A stretch of DNA of 64,000 bases from Deinococcus aquatilis DSM 23025 (GTDB lineage: Bacteria; Deinococcota; Deinococci; Deinococcales; Deinococcaceae), in NCBI RefSeq assembly GCF_000378445.1, contig NZ_KB899707.1, positions 1 to 64,000 of the forward strand, given 5' to 3'. Both the position numbers and the translations under genes were made by a program. This document shows positions 9,867 through 20,089 of the stretch, piece after piece. The notes beneath the pieces are model-generated. The model saw nothing but the letters and a program-made list of their open reading frames with translations. It searched no databases and had not been told where the DNA came from. Within the stretch, counting starts at the first letter, position 1, and every line of letters starts with the position of its first letter.

Positions 9867-11353
9867 GCGCTGACCTCGCCAAAGGGCAGGTGTCCGGACA
9901 GGGCACGCTGGCCGCCCAGCCAACCCACCAGAGCGGCGCGGGCCTCGGGGCGAAAGCCGAAGCTCACAACAGCAGGAGCGTCAATGTCCAGCACGGCATA
10001 GGGGTTGTAGAGGGCCAGATGTAGATCGGGCTGCACGCCGCGCAGGGCGCTCTGGCGGTGGCGGGTGGTGGTGGCGAGAATCACAGGAAGGCCGACAGCG
10101 CGAATGGCCGCCCAGTCCAGTTCTTCGGGGGTGTCGTAGGCGTGGAGTTGCACCGAATAGACACTGCCGAGTTCTTGGGCAAGCGTGTCGGCGTCCACGC
10201 TGGCCTCGCTGACGTTTTCGCGCTGTACTCGGCGTTGGGCGACCAGCAGGACTCGGGAACCGGGGGGCGGCGGGGTCGGAGTTTGGGTTGTACTGGGGGA
10301 ATAGGCGCTCAGGCCGCGTGCCCAGGCTTCGGCCAACAGAGGCGCGTCGGCGGCTGGATTAAAGGGAGTGGCGGCAGACGGATAGGCGGCGGCCAATGCG
10401 TGTAGGCGGCGCAGGGAGGCATCGAGTTCGGTGGGGTTCAGGGTGGGCAAAGCCGTTTGCATGGCCTTCAGGGTGGCTTCCTGGGCTTCTCGGCGGCCCA
10501 GGGCCATGACCAGATCGGCTCCGGCGCGGAGTGCGAGGACGGCGGCTTCTCCACGGCCATAGTGGGAATCGATGGCCTGCATCCCCATACTATCTGTCAG
10601 AGTTATTCCTTCGTAACCCCACTCGGTGCGGAGCAGGTCGGTCAGGATCGGGCGCGAGAGGGTAGCGGGGTAAACAGAATCGAGGGCGTCATAGACGATA
10701 TGCGCGGTCATGATGGCGGGTGTGACGGGCAGCAGATCGCGGAAGGGAGCAAACTCGGTGGCGTCCAGCTCGGTGCGGCTTTTGTTCACACGCGGCAGGG
10801 CTTTGTGGCTGTCGAGGTGGGTATCTCCGTGGCCCGGAAAATGCTTGACGCAGGCGGCGACTCCCTCAGCGGCATGTCCGGCCAGAGCTGCCCGCCCATG
10901 CCGGGTGACAAGGCCCGCGTCTGCGCCGTAGGCCCGCTCACCGATCACCGGGTTGGCCGGGTTCACGTTGACATCCAGCACCGGGGCAAAGTTCCAGTTG
11001 ATGCCCACAGAGCGCAGTTGGCGGGCCAGTGCCGCGTTCACCGCTTCGGTCAGGGCCGGGTCGTCTGCCGCGCCGAGGCTCATGGCCGAGGGCGCGAACG
11101 GCCAGAAGGTGGGCCGCAGGATCGCGCCGCCTTCGTGGTCGAGGGCAATCAGGGCGTCGTCGCCCAGCACGTCCCGCAGATCGGCACACAGGCGGGCCAA
11201 CTGCTCGGGCGATTCGATGTTTTTGCCGAACAGACAGACGCTACGGACGCCGTGCCTTGTCAGGTGCGCGGCAGTTTCTGCGTCTAGCACAGTTCCGGGA
11301 ATGTCTACCATTGCCAGTGCGCCGTGCAGCGGGCGGGATGATTGTGTGGTCAC
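9863..11353 (-). CDS. nagZ: GH3 beta-N-acetylhexosaminidase (NagZ type)
   Basis: 496-aa glycoside hydrolase family 3 enzyme, expected to remove N-acetylglucosamine from muropeptides during cell-wall recycling; no signal peptide, so cytoplasmic. The family loop [14 protein letters not shown] is at 170-183 (Asp-His general acid pair) and the nucleophile is probably D254 in TLTDSMGM. It is longer than compact NagZ proteins (about 340 aa), with a C-terminal extension past about residue 350. It starts with GTG at 11353, with TACCCT 7 nt upstream. It is divergent from nanE and translationally coupled to the GNAT gene. Confidence 0.92.
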   Translation of the reverse strand: MTTQSSRPLHGALAMVDIPGTVLDAETAAHLTRHGVRSVCLFGKNIESPEQLARLCADLRDVLGDDALIALDHEGGAILRPTFWPFAPSAMSLGAADDPALTEAVNAALARQLRSVGINWNFAPVLDVNVNPANPVIGERAYGADAGLVTRHGRAALAGHAAEGVAACVKHFPGHGDTHLDSHKALPRVNKSRTELDATEFAPFRDLLPVTPAIMTAHIVYDALDSVYPATLSRPILTDLLRTEWGYEGITLTDSMGMQAIDSHYGRGEAAVLALRAGADLVMALGRREAQEATLKAMQTALPTLNPTELDASLRRLHALAAAYPSAATPFNPAADAPLLAEAWARGLSAYSPSTTQTPTPPPPGSRVLLVAQRRVQRENVSEASVDADTLAQELGSVYSVQLHAYDTPEELDWAAIRAVGLPVILATTTRHRQSALRGVQPDLHLALYNPYAVLDIDAPAVVSFGFRPEARAALVGWLGGQRALSGHLPFGEVSA

Positions 11354-11432
11354 GGGAGGTAGGGTAAAGGATCGGCGGCCCCTTGAGCTACCGGAAGCGT
11401 GGCCCGCGCCGATGCTTTGGCCTTCTATGCTC

Positions 11433-11438
11433 TAGCCT
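11433..11438 (+). promoter_or_regulatory. Leaderless -10 element TAGCCT for nanE
   Basis: TAGCCT lies 7 nt before the ATG at 11446 and selects it over an in-frame ATG at 11383. Together with TACCCT at 11361-11366 on the other strand it forms the divergent nagZ/nanE promoter region. Confidence 0.6.
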
Positions 11439-11445
11439 GCCGTCC

Positions 11446-12144
11446 ATGACCGAACAGCTGAATCCTTCTGCTCTGCCCGCCGCCCTGACCCGCCTGCTTG
11501 GGCAACTGGTGGTGAGTGTGCAGGCCGACGACGGCAGCCCTCTGCGTGAGGTGGCGCATATCGTGGCAATGAGCCGAGCGGCGCTTCTGGGAGGGGCGGC
11601 GGGCCTGCGTCTGCGTTCGGCAGAGGATATTCGGGCGGTACGGGCCATCACGGGCGTTCCCATTATCGGGCTGACCAAGCAGGCGCACCCCGGAACCGAC
11701 GTGTATATCACCGCCACGCCGCAGGAAGTTCACGAGGTGGCCGCCGCTGGAGCCGACATCGTGGCCTTCGACGGCACCGATCTGCCGCGTCCGCACAGCG
11801 TGGCAGAACTGGTGGCGGCAGCGCACGCGGCGGGCGCGTTGGCAATGGCCGACATCAGTACGCTGGCCGAGGCGCGGGCGGCCTACGCGGCGGGCGCAGA
11901 CATCGTGGGCACCACCATGAGCGGCTACACGCCTCACAGCCCGCAGCAGGCGGGGCCGGATCTGGCCCTGATGGAAGCATTGGCGGCGGCTGGCCTGCCG
12001 TTTGTGGCCGAGGGGCGGATCAATTCGCCGGAACTGGCCGCCATCGCCCTTCAGACAGGGGCGCTGTGCGTGGTGGTGGGCAGCGCGATTACCCGGCCCG
12101 ACCATGTGACGCGCTGGTTTGCCGAGGCTCTGGGAATCAGATGA
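11446..12144 (+). CDS. nanE: N-acetylmannosamine-6-phosphate 2-epimerase
   Basis: 232-aa TIM-barrel epimerase that converts ManNAc-6-P to GlcNAc-6-P. Visible family marks are the GLTKQAHPGTDVYITAT segment, GADIVAFDGT, the DISTLAEARAA segment, GTTMSGYT, and VAEGRINSPE near the C-terminus. Length is typical. No nanA, nanK or sialic acid transporter is nearby; the neighbours are nagZ (divergent), a solute-binding protein and a GH20 enzyme, so general amino-sugar recycling is a better guess than sialic acid catabolism. Confidence 0.93.
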   Translation: MTEQLNPSALPAALTRLLGQLVVSVQADDGSPLREVAHIVAMSRAALLGGAAGLRLRSAEDIRAVRAITGVPIIGLTKQAHPGTDVYITATPQEVHEVAAAGADIVAFDGTDLPRPHSVAELVAAAHAAGALAMADISTLAEARAAYAAGADIVGTTMSGYTPHSPQQAGPDLALMEALAAAGLPFVAEGRINSPELAAIALQTGALCVVVGSAITRPDHVTRWFAEALGIR

Positions 12145-12280
12145 CCAGGCGCATGAGAGGCAGCGGCGCATTTCTCAGGTTGCCGTTAGATTCACACGCT
12201 ACTCTGAGCGCAATCTCAACATGACCTCAAGGCCAGTCCGCTAGGATCAATGACCGGGCCAGCCGATCTCAAGGAGTCTT

Positions 12281-13522
12281 ATGACATCAACCTACAAAAA
12301 AGCACTGCTGACCGCCGCCCTGATCCTCTCTTCGGGCGCAGGTGCACAGAAGACCCAACTGGAATTCTGGACCATCAGCCTGGCCCCACTGTTCAACGAT
12401 GAGATGAACCGTCTGGTATCTCAATTTGAGAAAGAAAACCCCACGGTGGATCTGAAATGGGTAGACGTGCCCAGCAACGCCATAGAGCAGAAGCTGCTGG
12501 CCGCTGTCGCTTCTGGCCGCCCACCTGCCGCTGTGAACCTCAGCAGCGATATGGCCGTGAAACTGGTGCAGCAGGGCGCACTGGAAACCCTGACCCTCAG
12601 CGACGCGCAGAAGAAGAGCTACTTCGGCAGCCCGCTGAGCACTTTCACCTTCGAGGGCAAGACGATGGGCGTGCCGTGGTACTGGGCACCCAAAGTCGTG
12701 GCCTACAACACCGACATCTTCCGCAAGGCGGGCCTGGATCCGGCCAATCCTCCCCGCACCATTCAAACGCTGATCGCCGCCGCCAAGCAGATTAAAGATA
12801 AGACCGGCATGTACGGCTTCATGCCCAACATCAACAACATCAACATGCTGTTTATGTTTCAGGAAGCGGGCCTGCCCATCTTTGACAAGAGCGGTAAAAA
12901 GGCAGTCTTTAACAGCCCCGAGCATGTGAAGTTGCTGCAAACCTACGTGGATTTGTATAAGGGTGGCTACATTCCTGAAGACACCATGCGCCGGGGCTTT
13001 GTGGCCGCCACCGAGCTGTATTCCAGCGGCAAGCTTGCCATGTTGATTACCGGGCCGCAGTTTATTCTGCGCGTTGCCAACGACAACAAAGCCATCTATG
13101 ACCTGACCAAAGTGGCCCCCTACCCCATCAATATCGCCGGAAATGTCATTCATACGCCGCTGATGGGCTTTACGGTGCCCAAAGGTGTGAAGGACAAGGC
13201 CCTTTCGCAGAAGCTGGCCCTGTTTCTGACCAACGATGTGAATCAGCTGCAATTCAGCAAGGTCACCAAAACGACCTTCCCCAGCACCGTGAAAGCCAGC
13301 ACGGACAAATTCTTTAAGCAGGGCGGAGCCAATGCCGTTGATCAGGGCAAATTGGTGAGCAGCACCGAGCTGAAGAAGGCCAAGGACCTGACTCTGGTTT
13401 ACCCGGATGCCAGCAAACTGAATAAGGTTTTTAAAGACAATGTAGAAGCGGCGATGGCAGGCCAGAAGAGTGCAAAACAGGCGCTCGACGACATCGTGAA
13501 GGCGTGGAACGCGAGCCTGTAA
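12281..13522 (+). CDS. ABC transporter substrate-binding protein, family 1 (sugar)
   Basis: 413 aa. An N-terminal signal peptide (about 1-22, TAALILSSGAGA) precedes a family 1 extracellular solute-binding fold: LEFWTISLAP, SQFEKENPTVDLKWVDVP, then a two-lobe body. Such proteins deliver oligosaccharides or amino sugars to an ABC permease; none is encoded beside it. AAGGAG precedes the ATG, one of the few clear Shine-Dalgarno sites here. The neighbouring nanE, NagZ and GH20 genes make an amino-sugar ligand plausible. Confidence 0.9.
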   Translation: MTSTYKKALLTAALILSSGAGAQKTQLEFWTISLAPLFNDEMNRLVSQFEKENPTVDLKWVDVPSNAIEQKLLAAVASGRPPAAVNLSSDMAVKLVQQGALETLTLSDAQKKSYFGSPLSTFTFEGKTMGVPWYWAPKVVAYNTDIFRKAGLDPANPPRTIQTLIAAAKQIKDKTGMYGFMPNINNINMLFMFQEAGLPIFDKSGKKAVFNSPEHVKLLQTYVDLYKGGYIPEDTMRRGFVAATELYSSGKLAMLITGPQFILRVANDNKAIYDLTKVAPYPINIAGNVIHTPLMGFTVPKGVKDKALSQKLALFLTNDVNQLQFSKVTKTTFPSTVKASTDKFFKQGGANAVDQGKLVSSTELKKAKDLTLVYPDASKLNKVFKDNVEAAMAGQKSAKQALDDIVKAWNASL

Positions 13523-13524
13523 GG

Positions 13525-14160
13525 GTGAATTCACGGGCAGGCAGGGTCGTCTTGATGGCGGCCCTGTTGTTGTCTGGGACGGCGGGGGCAGACAAACCGC
13601 ATAGGCCGCCCCCACCGTTCTCCATGCCCTATCAGCCTGCCTACCGCCCGGACGACCAACCAGAATTCCCACTGACTTCAGAGACCGACGAAACCCGGAT
13701 TGCCCCCGACATCTGGGATACCCCACCGGACTTGATTGGAGAAACGCGAGTGGGGGTGTTTGCCGACGATGGGGTGAATCCGGGCTTCCTGTTTATCGGG
13801 GCCAACGAATCGCGCATTGGCGAGGATTATCTGGTGCTGCGCTGCGTGGCTGGGAGCGAGTACGAATTCCGGCTGGTGCTGGGGCAACCGCTGCTGCTGA
13901 CGCAAGCGTACCGCCTGGAAGGGGCTTGGGCCGGACGCACACGCACGCTGAAGCCCGAGCCTGCCGACCCGGAAACCGCAGACGCTGTGCTGCTGGCAGA
14001 AGCTGACGCCGCTGCTCTGTTTGGAACTCTCTTACAAGGCCAGACCCTAAAACTGACCATGCGGCCTTTATCCGGCTCTGGCGCACTGCTGCTGGCCCTG
14101 ACCTTTAACGGCACGGGCGCGGCGCAGGGCTGGGACAGGATCAAGCGGTGCCAGCCCTGA
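13525..14160 (+). CDS. Hypothetical secreted protein
   Basis: About 211 aa from a GTG at 13525, two bases past the stop of the binding-protein gene. The N-terminus is a good signal peptide (VVLMAALLLSGTAGA), then a Pro-rich mature start and a beta-rich domain with Trp, Glu and Leu repeats (EDYLVLRCVAGSEYEFRLVL). Two Cys near the middle and C-terminus may form a disulphide. I do not recognise the family. It is probably co-transcribed with the binding protein; the start codon is the least certain part. Confidence 0.65.
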   Translation: MNSRAGRVVLMAALLLSGTAGADKPHRPPPPFSMPYQPAYRPDDQPEFPLTSETDETRIAPDIWDTPPDLIGETRVGVFADDGVNPGFLFIGANESRIGEDYLVLRCVAGSEYEFRLVLGQPLLLTQAYRLEGAWAGRTRTLKPEPADPETADAVLLAEADAAALFGTLLQGQTLKLTMRPLSGSGALLLALTFNGTGAAQGWDRIKRCQP

Positions 14161-14213
14161 GCAGTTCAGACAGCATCGGATTCAGGTCAGGCCTTTGCAT
14201 AAAGGTGATTGAA

Positions 14214-14768
14214 ATGCGATTACAGGGGGGATTCGTCTCATTTAAACTAAAAATACTCGGCTACCAGTTTCCAGAGATGGGGTCTGATCCTTATGATTCC
14301 GAATGGCTCGACATCCAAATTTCTATCCGTCATTCAGAAGGACGTTGGCAGGATTGGGTGAACATTGACCCCTCTTTAGAGACGGTTGACGTGCAACATC
14401 TCATCGAATGGCTGCACGAAGTGGCTTCCCACAGCACCGTATTCAAACATTGGCGTTCTACACGCTTGGAGAGCCGGATCTTCTTTACTGAACCCAATCT
14501 GGGTTTTGAAGCCCATTCAGATGTATACGGAGAGCAAGAACTGGCGCTCCGAGTCTATCTGGCCGCCGAGAATCTTCCACCCTTCAAGAAAGACCTTCAG
14601 CATATTGAACTCGATAAGAGAGAAGAGATTTCGGAAGTCTGGATAGATTTCCCAGTTAATGCGAGTGATCTTGAGCAAGCTGCCCAATCGCTGACAGAAC
14701 AACTGGCTTCCTTCCCCATACGAACCAACAGAAAGCGTCTTCCTATCATTTCAGATCAAGGAGTTTAA
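14214..14768 (+). CDS. WapI-like immunity protein (tentative)
   Basis: About 184 aa from ATG 14214 (AAAGGTG upstream); an in-frame start at 14148 would overlap the preceding gene. The pattern GYQFPEM, then DPYDSEWLDIQISI, then a Trp-containing stretch and LIEWLHEVA resembles WapI-type immunity proteins, which neutralise contact-dependent toxins. This is recognition by eye and tentative. Two 60-base lines I counted are 43% and 50% GC against clearly higher neighbours, suggesting recent acquisition. No toxin gene is adjacent. Its stop codon abuts the ATG of the GH20 gene, and its last codons supply that gene's AAGGAG site. Confidence 0.6.
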   Translation: MRLQGGFVSFKLKILGYQFPEMGSDPYDSEWLDIQISIRHSEGRWQDWVNIDPSLETVDVQHLIEWLHEVASHSTVFKHWRSTRLESRIFFTEPNLGFEAHSDVYGEQELALRVYLAAENLPPFKKDLQHIELDKREEISEVWIDFPVNASDLEQAAQSLTEQLASFPIRTNRKRLPIISDQGV

Positions 14769-16814
14769 ATGTCTATTTCCAAACTCATCTCTCTAAAAAT
14801 GCTGCTTCTTGCTGGGGGATTACTCGCTGGCAACAGTCTGGCCGCCCCACTGCAACTCTCCCCCATCCCCGATGCCCGCGCCCTTGCGCCGTTGGGAACG
14901 CTGGTGCCTGCGCCCAAGCAGGCCAGTTTTCCGGCGGGAATGTTGCCCCTGACGGGCCTCGGCGTGCGCGTGGTGGGCACAGCCCCGGAACTGGGCTGGG
15001 CCGTGCGCGACCTGCGGGCCGAGTGGAGAACGCGGCTGGGCGCAGAGTTGCCGGATGCAGGCAAGGTCTTGATTACGGTGGGCACGCTGGCCGACGCTGG
15101 CCTGGCCGCCAAGGTGAAGGCAGCGGGCCTGACGGCGACGGGCGCGGAAGGCTACGCGCTGTGGGTGGAGGCGGGCGGCGCGTATGTGGTGGGCGCAGAC
15201 GCACGCGGGACCTATCTGGGGGCGCAGACGCTCCGGCAACTGCTGACCACCACGGGCCTGAAATTTGCCCGCATCAGCGATTCGCCCGCGCTGCCGCAGC
15301 GGATCGCCATGATTTATCTGGATCAGTACAGCGCCGCCGTGAACGACAAACTCATTCCCATGCTGGCGGCCCTGAAATACAACAGCGTGCTGGTCATGAG
15401 CAACTACGTGCAGTGGGACGCGGCCAGGGCGGGCGGCTGGTCCCATCCGGGCGGGGCCACCAAAGCAGAGGCGGCGCGGGTGGCGGCTCTGGCCCGCTCC
15501 TACGGCCTGGAACCCATTCCGCTCATAGAAACGCTGGGGCATGTGGAATGGATGTACTACGGCGGCAAAAATCTGGACCTGCGCCAGGACCCAGATAGCC
15601 AGAATCCTTTTTCGTACGACACGCTGAACCCGGCCACCTATTCGCGGGTCGTCCTGCCGATCCTCAAAGAAGCCGTGGACGTGTTTAAGCCCAAAGTCAT
15701 TCATATCGGGCACGACGAGATCAGAAACCGTGACCGCTTTCCGGCCCGCGAAAACGGCAAGGCGCTGGGCTTCGAGAAGCTGTTTGTAGGCGACGTGCTG
15801 AAGCTGCACGACTTCCTGAAAGAGCAGGGCGTGGCAACCATGATCTGGCATGACACGGCCTTTGCTGACTCCGTGATCGGTACGCTGCCCGCGCAACTGC
15901 CCAAAGATCTTCAGGTGGCGTACTGGAATTACGCCCCCGGCAACAGCTTTGGGCTGCTGGGCCGCATCAAGGCGCTGGGTTTTCCGGTGCTGGGCGCTTC
16001 CTGGGATGAGGTGGGCAATGCCGAGGGCTACGCCAGAGCCGCCGCGCAGGTGGACGCATCCGGCATGATCCAGACGCGCTGGACAGGCTATTTTGGCAAC
16101 CCCAGCATCTGGGATGGAGCCGCCGAGCAGGGCGTCGCATTCGTGCGGGCCGCCAATTCATTCTGGAATCCAGCGGCGGGCAGCGTGCCCAACGCAGAGG
16201 GAATTTACCGCACCACCTATCAGCCCGACGCTTACCGGAGTGCGGCAGGCACGCTGGTCAATCTGGCCCCTCTGGTCACGCGCTCGCTGACCGACAACGA
16301 TGAAAAAGGCTGGATTCTGAAGGGCGCAGACATTGATCTGCGGAATCTGAAGACGGGCATCAACCGCTTTGGGGCGTACAAATTCAACGTAACGGGCGCG
16401 GTGATGCTCAGAGGTTCACGGCCCGCCGCCAAAGACCTACCCGAACGGGTCACGGTGGAACTGGGGCGCAAGGCCAGCTCCATCGCCTTTCTGCACACCA
16501 CTGGCTGGCCCGCCGCCACCGCCCGCGAGGTTATCGGGCGCTACGAGGTGCGCTACGCCGATGGCAGCATGGTCAGTCAGCCGCTGGAATACGGGCGGCA
16601 CATCCGCGCCTGGACAGATACGCTGACCACCTCCATGATTCCGGCCCCCGCCTGGGCAGGCAAAACCAGAGATGGTCTGGAGGTGGCCGTGCCCGTGCTG
16701 GACTGGATCAACCCCAAACCCGACAAGGTGATTTCCTCGGTCACGCTGGTCAGTGAAGGCAAAAATGCCAACCTGACGCTGATCGGGCTGACGTTGATTG
16801 GGGAAGGGAAGTAA
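14769..16814 (+). CDS. Secreted GH20-like beta-N-acetylhexosaminidase
   Basis: 681 aa with a signal peptide (about 1-26, ending NSLAA). A GH20b-like alpha/beta domain (about 40-170, GTLVPAPKQ to DARGTYLGAQTL) precedes a TIM barrel whose HIGHDE at 312-317 gives the Asp-Glu catalytic pair of GH20 (D316, E317). A C-terminal beta-rich domain (about 480-681) could bind carbohydrate. It probably releases GlcNAc or GalNAc from extracellular glycans, feeding the binding protein and NanE/NagZ nearby. CAAGGAG lies 8 nt before the ATG. Confidence 0.87.
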   Translation: MSISKLISLKMLLLAGGLLAGNSLAAPLQLSPIPDARALAPLGTLVPAPKQASFPAGMLPLTGLGVRVVGTAPELGWAVRDLRAEWRTRLGAELPDAGKVLITVGTLADAGLAAKVKAAGLTATGAEGYALWVEAGGAYVVGADARGTYLGAQTLRQLLTTTGLKFARISDSPALPQRIAMIYLDQYSAAVNDKLIPMLAALKYNSVLVMSNYVQWDAARAGGWSHPGGATKAEAARVAALARSYGLEPIPLIETLGHVEWMYYGGKNLDLRQDPDSQNPFSYDTLNPATYSRVVLPILKEAVDVFKPKVIHIGHDEIRNRDRFPARENGKALGFEKLFVGDVLKLHDFLKEQGVATMIWHDTAFADSVIGTLPAQLPKDLQVAYWNYAPGNSFGLLGRIKALGFPVLGASWDEVGNAEGYARAAAQVDASGMIQTRWTGYFGNPSIWDGAAEQGVAFVRAANSFWNPAAGSVPNAEGIYRTTYQPDAYRSAAGTLVNLAPLVTRSLTDNDEKGWILKGADIDLRNLKTGINRFGAYKFNVTGAVMLRGSRPAAKDLPERVTVELGRKASSIAFLHTTGWPAATAREVIGRYEVRYADGSMVSQPLEYGRHIRAWTDTLTTSMIPAPAWAGKTRDGLEVAVPVLDWINPKPDKVISSVTLVSEGKNANLTLIGLTLIGEGK

Positions 16815-16886
16815 ACTCAGAGCAGTAAATCAGGCGTTTGGGGACTGTAGGAAAAGGGCTATGGGTAGCTCTCAATCAGCTCCCCA

Positions 16887-16892
16887 TAAGAT
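16887..16892 (+). promoter_or_regulatory. Leaderless -10 element TAAGAT
   Basis: TAAGAT lies 6 nt before ATG 16899 and is the main support that the short ORF there is a real gene. Confidence 0.5.
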
Positions 16893-16898
16893 GTCAGG

Positions 16899-17231
16899 AT
16901 GCCAAAAGAGAAAACAGCAATCTTCTGGATTGTTTTTGAAGCGCGTCACGTCAGTGGATCTGTTGAGATTCGCGGCGTCCCCGATAGTGACGCGTCTTTT
17001 CTTTACATGGATGGTTTTGAGCGAACCGAGGACGGCTATAAGCTCCACTTCCGAAAGGGACTGAAAAAGCGGTGGGAAGACCGTGTGGCTAGCGAGGTAC
17101 TCAACATTCTGCGGTCTGCGGTGGACATTTACGGCGTCACCCGCTGGTGGGCAGGAAATGATGAGGCATATACCGCAGCAGAACCTGATTTTCAAAGTCA
17201 GATGCGGCACTGGCACAGTGAGAATCAGTGA
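16899..17231 (+). CDS. Small hypothetical protein
   Basis: 110 aa, family not recognised. It is rich in aromatic and charged residues (FWIVFEARHV, RKGLKKRWEDR, TRWWAGNDEAY), soluble, with no signal peptide. Base composition is lower in GC than its neighbours, like the WapI-like gene 2 kb upstream. A TAAGAT -10 element 6 nt before the ATG supports expression. Confidence 0.55.
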   Translation: MPKEKTAIFWIVFEARHVSGSVEIRGVPDSDASFLYMDGFERTEDGYKLHFRKGLKKRWEDRVASEVLNILRSAVDIYGVTRWWAGNDEAYTAAEPDFQSQMRHWHSENQ

Positions 17232-17421
17232 CCTATCCTTTGCCCACACCCCATAGCACGCCCAAATAAAGATCATCTAGAGCCAACTTGCTCGGACGAA
17301 TCCCACTCTACCCGCTGCCCACATCGCGCTTCACCGGGCTGCTTTCCTCGGCTTGCAGATATTCCTGTACGCTCATGGGTTGCGGGGCGGGGGCGCTCAT
17401 GGCTCTATGCTGCCCCTGCAC

Positions 17422-18270
17422 ATGCAACAACAACCCACCCTCAGGCTGATGGCCGATTATCAATGTTTTCCGCTCTGGCAGCACGGCGGAGACAATATTG
17501 ACCCCTCTGTGCTGGCCCTGCCCACCGAACTGGTGGCGCGGCTGGAGGCGTGGGCCGACGCGCTGGATTCCACCCTGAATCTGGCCGACCCGCTGTCGCC
17601 CGTGCCAATGCGGGCAACCTTTTTGCGGGACGGTGAGAATGAGGACGCCGCCTTCGAGCGAGAAGGCCATGCGCTGTGGTGGGCACTGCGGGCGGCCCTG
17701 CCGGGGTACAGCATCAGCTATTTCAGCACACTGCTGGGAAGGCTGGTTGACGCTGGCGACGATGAATTGCTGGATCAGTTGGACGGTACCGGAGAGGTCA
17801 CGGGCGTGCTGTGGCGCTCGGTGTCGGACGGCGTGAGGGGCGTACGGGGCATCAACGCTTTCTTTCGGAATTGGGCGGGGCAACTGCTGTTTCCGCGCCG
17901 TGCCGCGCACAAAACCCGCTGGCCGGGGGCGCTGGATTTTAGCGTGGGCGGCTACACACTGGCGGGCGAATCCTTTGACGACTCGTTTGTGCGCGAGGCC
18001 CGTGAGGAACTGAACGTGGATTTAACCGCCCCCGCCGAACAGACACCGGGTTGGCGGGTGCTGGCCGATCTTTCGCCGTTTGAGACAGGCGTGAGCTGCT
18101 TTATGCGGATCTACGAGGTGGACGCCGACGACCTGCCCCACCTGAACCCCGACGACTTCAGCGGGGCAGAATGGCTGACGCCGCAGCAAGTGCGCGAGCG
18201 AGCGGCACAGGGCGAGTTACTCAAACCCGATCTTCTGAAGGTTATCAACCTTGTGTATGCAAGGCAGTAA
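17422..18270 (+). CDS. Nudix hydrolase with an extra N-terminal domain
   Basis: About 282 aa from ATG 17422; in-frame ATGs at 17407 and 17353 are alternatives. The C-terminal half holds a perfect Nudix box, GYTLAGESFDDSFVREAREEL, spaced Gx5Ex7REUxEE, preceded by LLFPRRAAHKT as in Idi/YfcD-like Nudix enzymes. The first about 75 residues (DYQCFPLWQHGGDNIDP, then LVARLEAWADALDSTLN) form a separate domain of the kind seen in small stand-alone bacterial proteins. The substrate is unknown. TATGCT lies 10 nt before the chosen start. The end is 69 nt before lysY. Confidence 0.82.
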   Translation: MQQQPTLRLMADYQCFPLWQHGGDNIDPSVLALPTELVARLEAWADALDSTLNLADPLSPVPMRATFLRDGENEDAAFEREGHALWWALRAALPGYSISYFSTLLGRLVDAGDDELLDQLDGTGEVTGVLWRSVSDGVRGVRGINAFFRNWAGQLLFPRRAAHKTRWPGALDFSVGGYTLAGESFDDSFVREAREELNVDLTAPAEQTPGWRVLADLSPFETGVSCFMRIYEVDADDLPHLNPDDFSGAEWLTPQQVRERAAQGELLKPDLLKVINLVYARQ

Positions 18271-18294
18271 CAGTCTTTGACCATACATTTGTAA

Positions 18295-19416
<1,122 letters not shown>

Positions 19417-19425
19417 ACTGAGGGA

Positions 19426-19896
19426 CTACCCCGGCCCGGGCGAACGCACAATGCTGAGCATGTAGCGGCCCAGCGCATGAATGGCGGCGTAGAACGTATC
19501 GAACTCGATTGGTTTGACCACATAGCTGGCCGCGTGCGCCTGATAGGACCGCAAAATGTCCTCGTCGGCGGCGCTGGTGGTTAGCATGATGATGGGAATG
19601 GTCATCAGGTTGGGGTCGCGTTTGACAGCCGACAGGACTTCCAGGCCGTTCATACGGGGCATATTGATGTCCAGCAAAATCACGTCGGGGCGCGGAACCA
19701 GGCTATATGGCCCCTGACGGCGCAGAAATTCAAGGGCTTCGACGCCGTCGCGGGTCACGTGCAGATTGTTGGTCACTCCGACTTCGGCAAAAGCTTCTTG
19801 CGTCAGGATGATGTCGGGTTCACTGTCTTCGACCAACAGGATTTCTATGGGCGTGGTCGTAGACGCAAGGGGTTTTGGGTCGGACTGGGGGGTCAT
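19426..19896 (-). CDS. Receiver-only response regulator
   Basis: 156 aa, essentially one REC domain (about 16-140). The acidic pair is in LLVEDSEPD, the phospho-acceptor Asp in ILLDINMPRMNG, the Thr switch in MLTTSAAD, and the Lys in YVVKPIEF. There is no output domain. The sequence style (EDSEPD, NMPRMNGLEVL) is that of Rcp1/CheY-like partners of phytochrome-type kinases, but no kinase is in the window. AGGAG precedes the ATG. It is convergent with lysY, 9 nt apart. Confidence 0.9.
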   Translation of the reverse strand: MTPQSDPKPLASTTTPIEILLVEDSEPDIILTQEAFAEVGVTNNLHVTRDGVEALEFLRRQGPYSLVPRPDVILLDINMPRMNGLEVLSAVKRDPNLMTIPIIMLTTSAADEDILRSYQAHAASYVVKPIEFDTFYAAIHALGRYMLSIVRSPGPG

Positions 19897-20077
19897 TTGG
19901 GCTTCTCCTGCCTACAGGTGGTCAGACGTTCTGACCGAGAGTTCTTCCTGAACTCCAGTGTGGCAAAGGGTTCTGCGTGCAGCATGACCGCAGCTTTACC
20001 GTCTGGAAAGCTGGCCTTGACACAGTCTTATGGCCGCGCTTGGGAGGTGTTTATGTGGGCCGTTCATCCACAGGCGC

Positions 20078-20083
20078 TAGCTT
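20078..20083 (+). promoter_or_regulatory. Leaderless -10 element TAGCTT
   Basis: TAGCTT lies 6 nt before ATG 20090. The 190-nt gap to the response regulator contains no other gene-like feature. Confidence 0.6.
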
Positions 20084-20089
20084 GACTCC

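Noticed and set aside
9863..9923. Longer GNAT start at 9923
   Set aside because: It would overlap the end of nagZ by 60 nt; the ATGA overlap at 9866 is the typical coupling.
12287..13726. 479-codon minus-strand frame opposite the binding protein
   Set aside because: Antisense shadow; the plus strand carries a signal peptide and a solute-binding fold.
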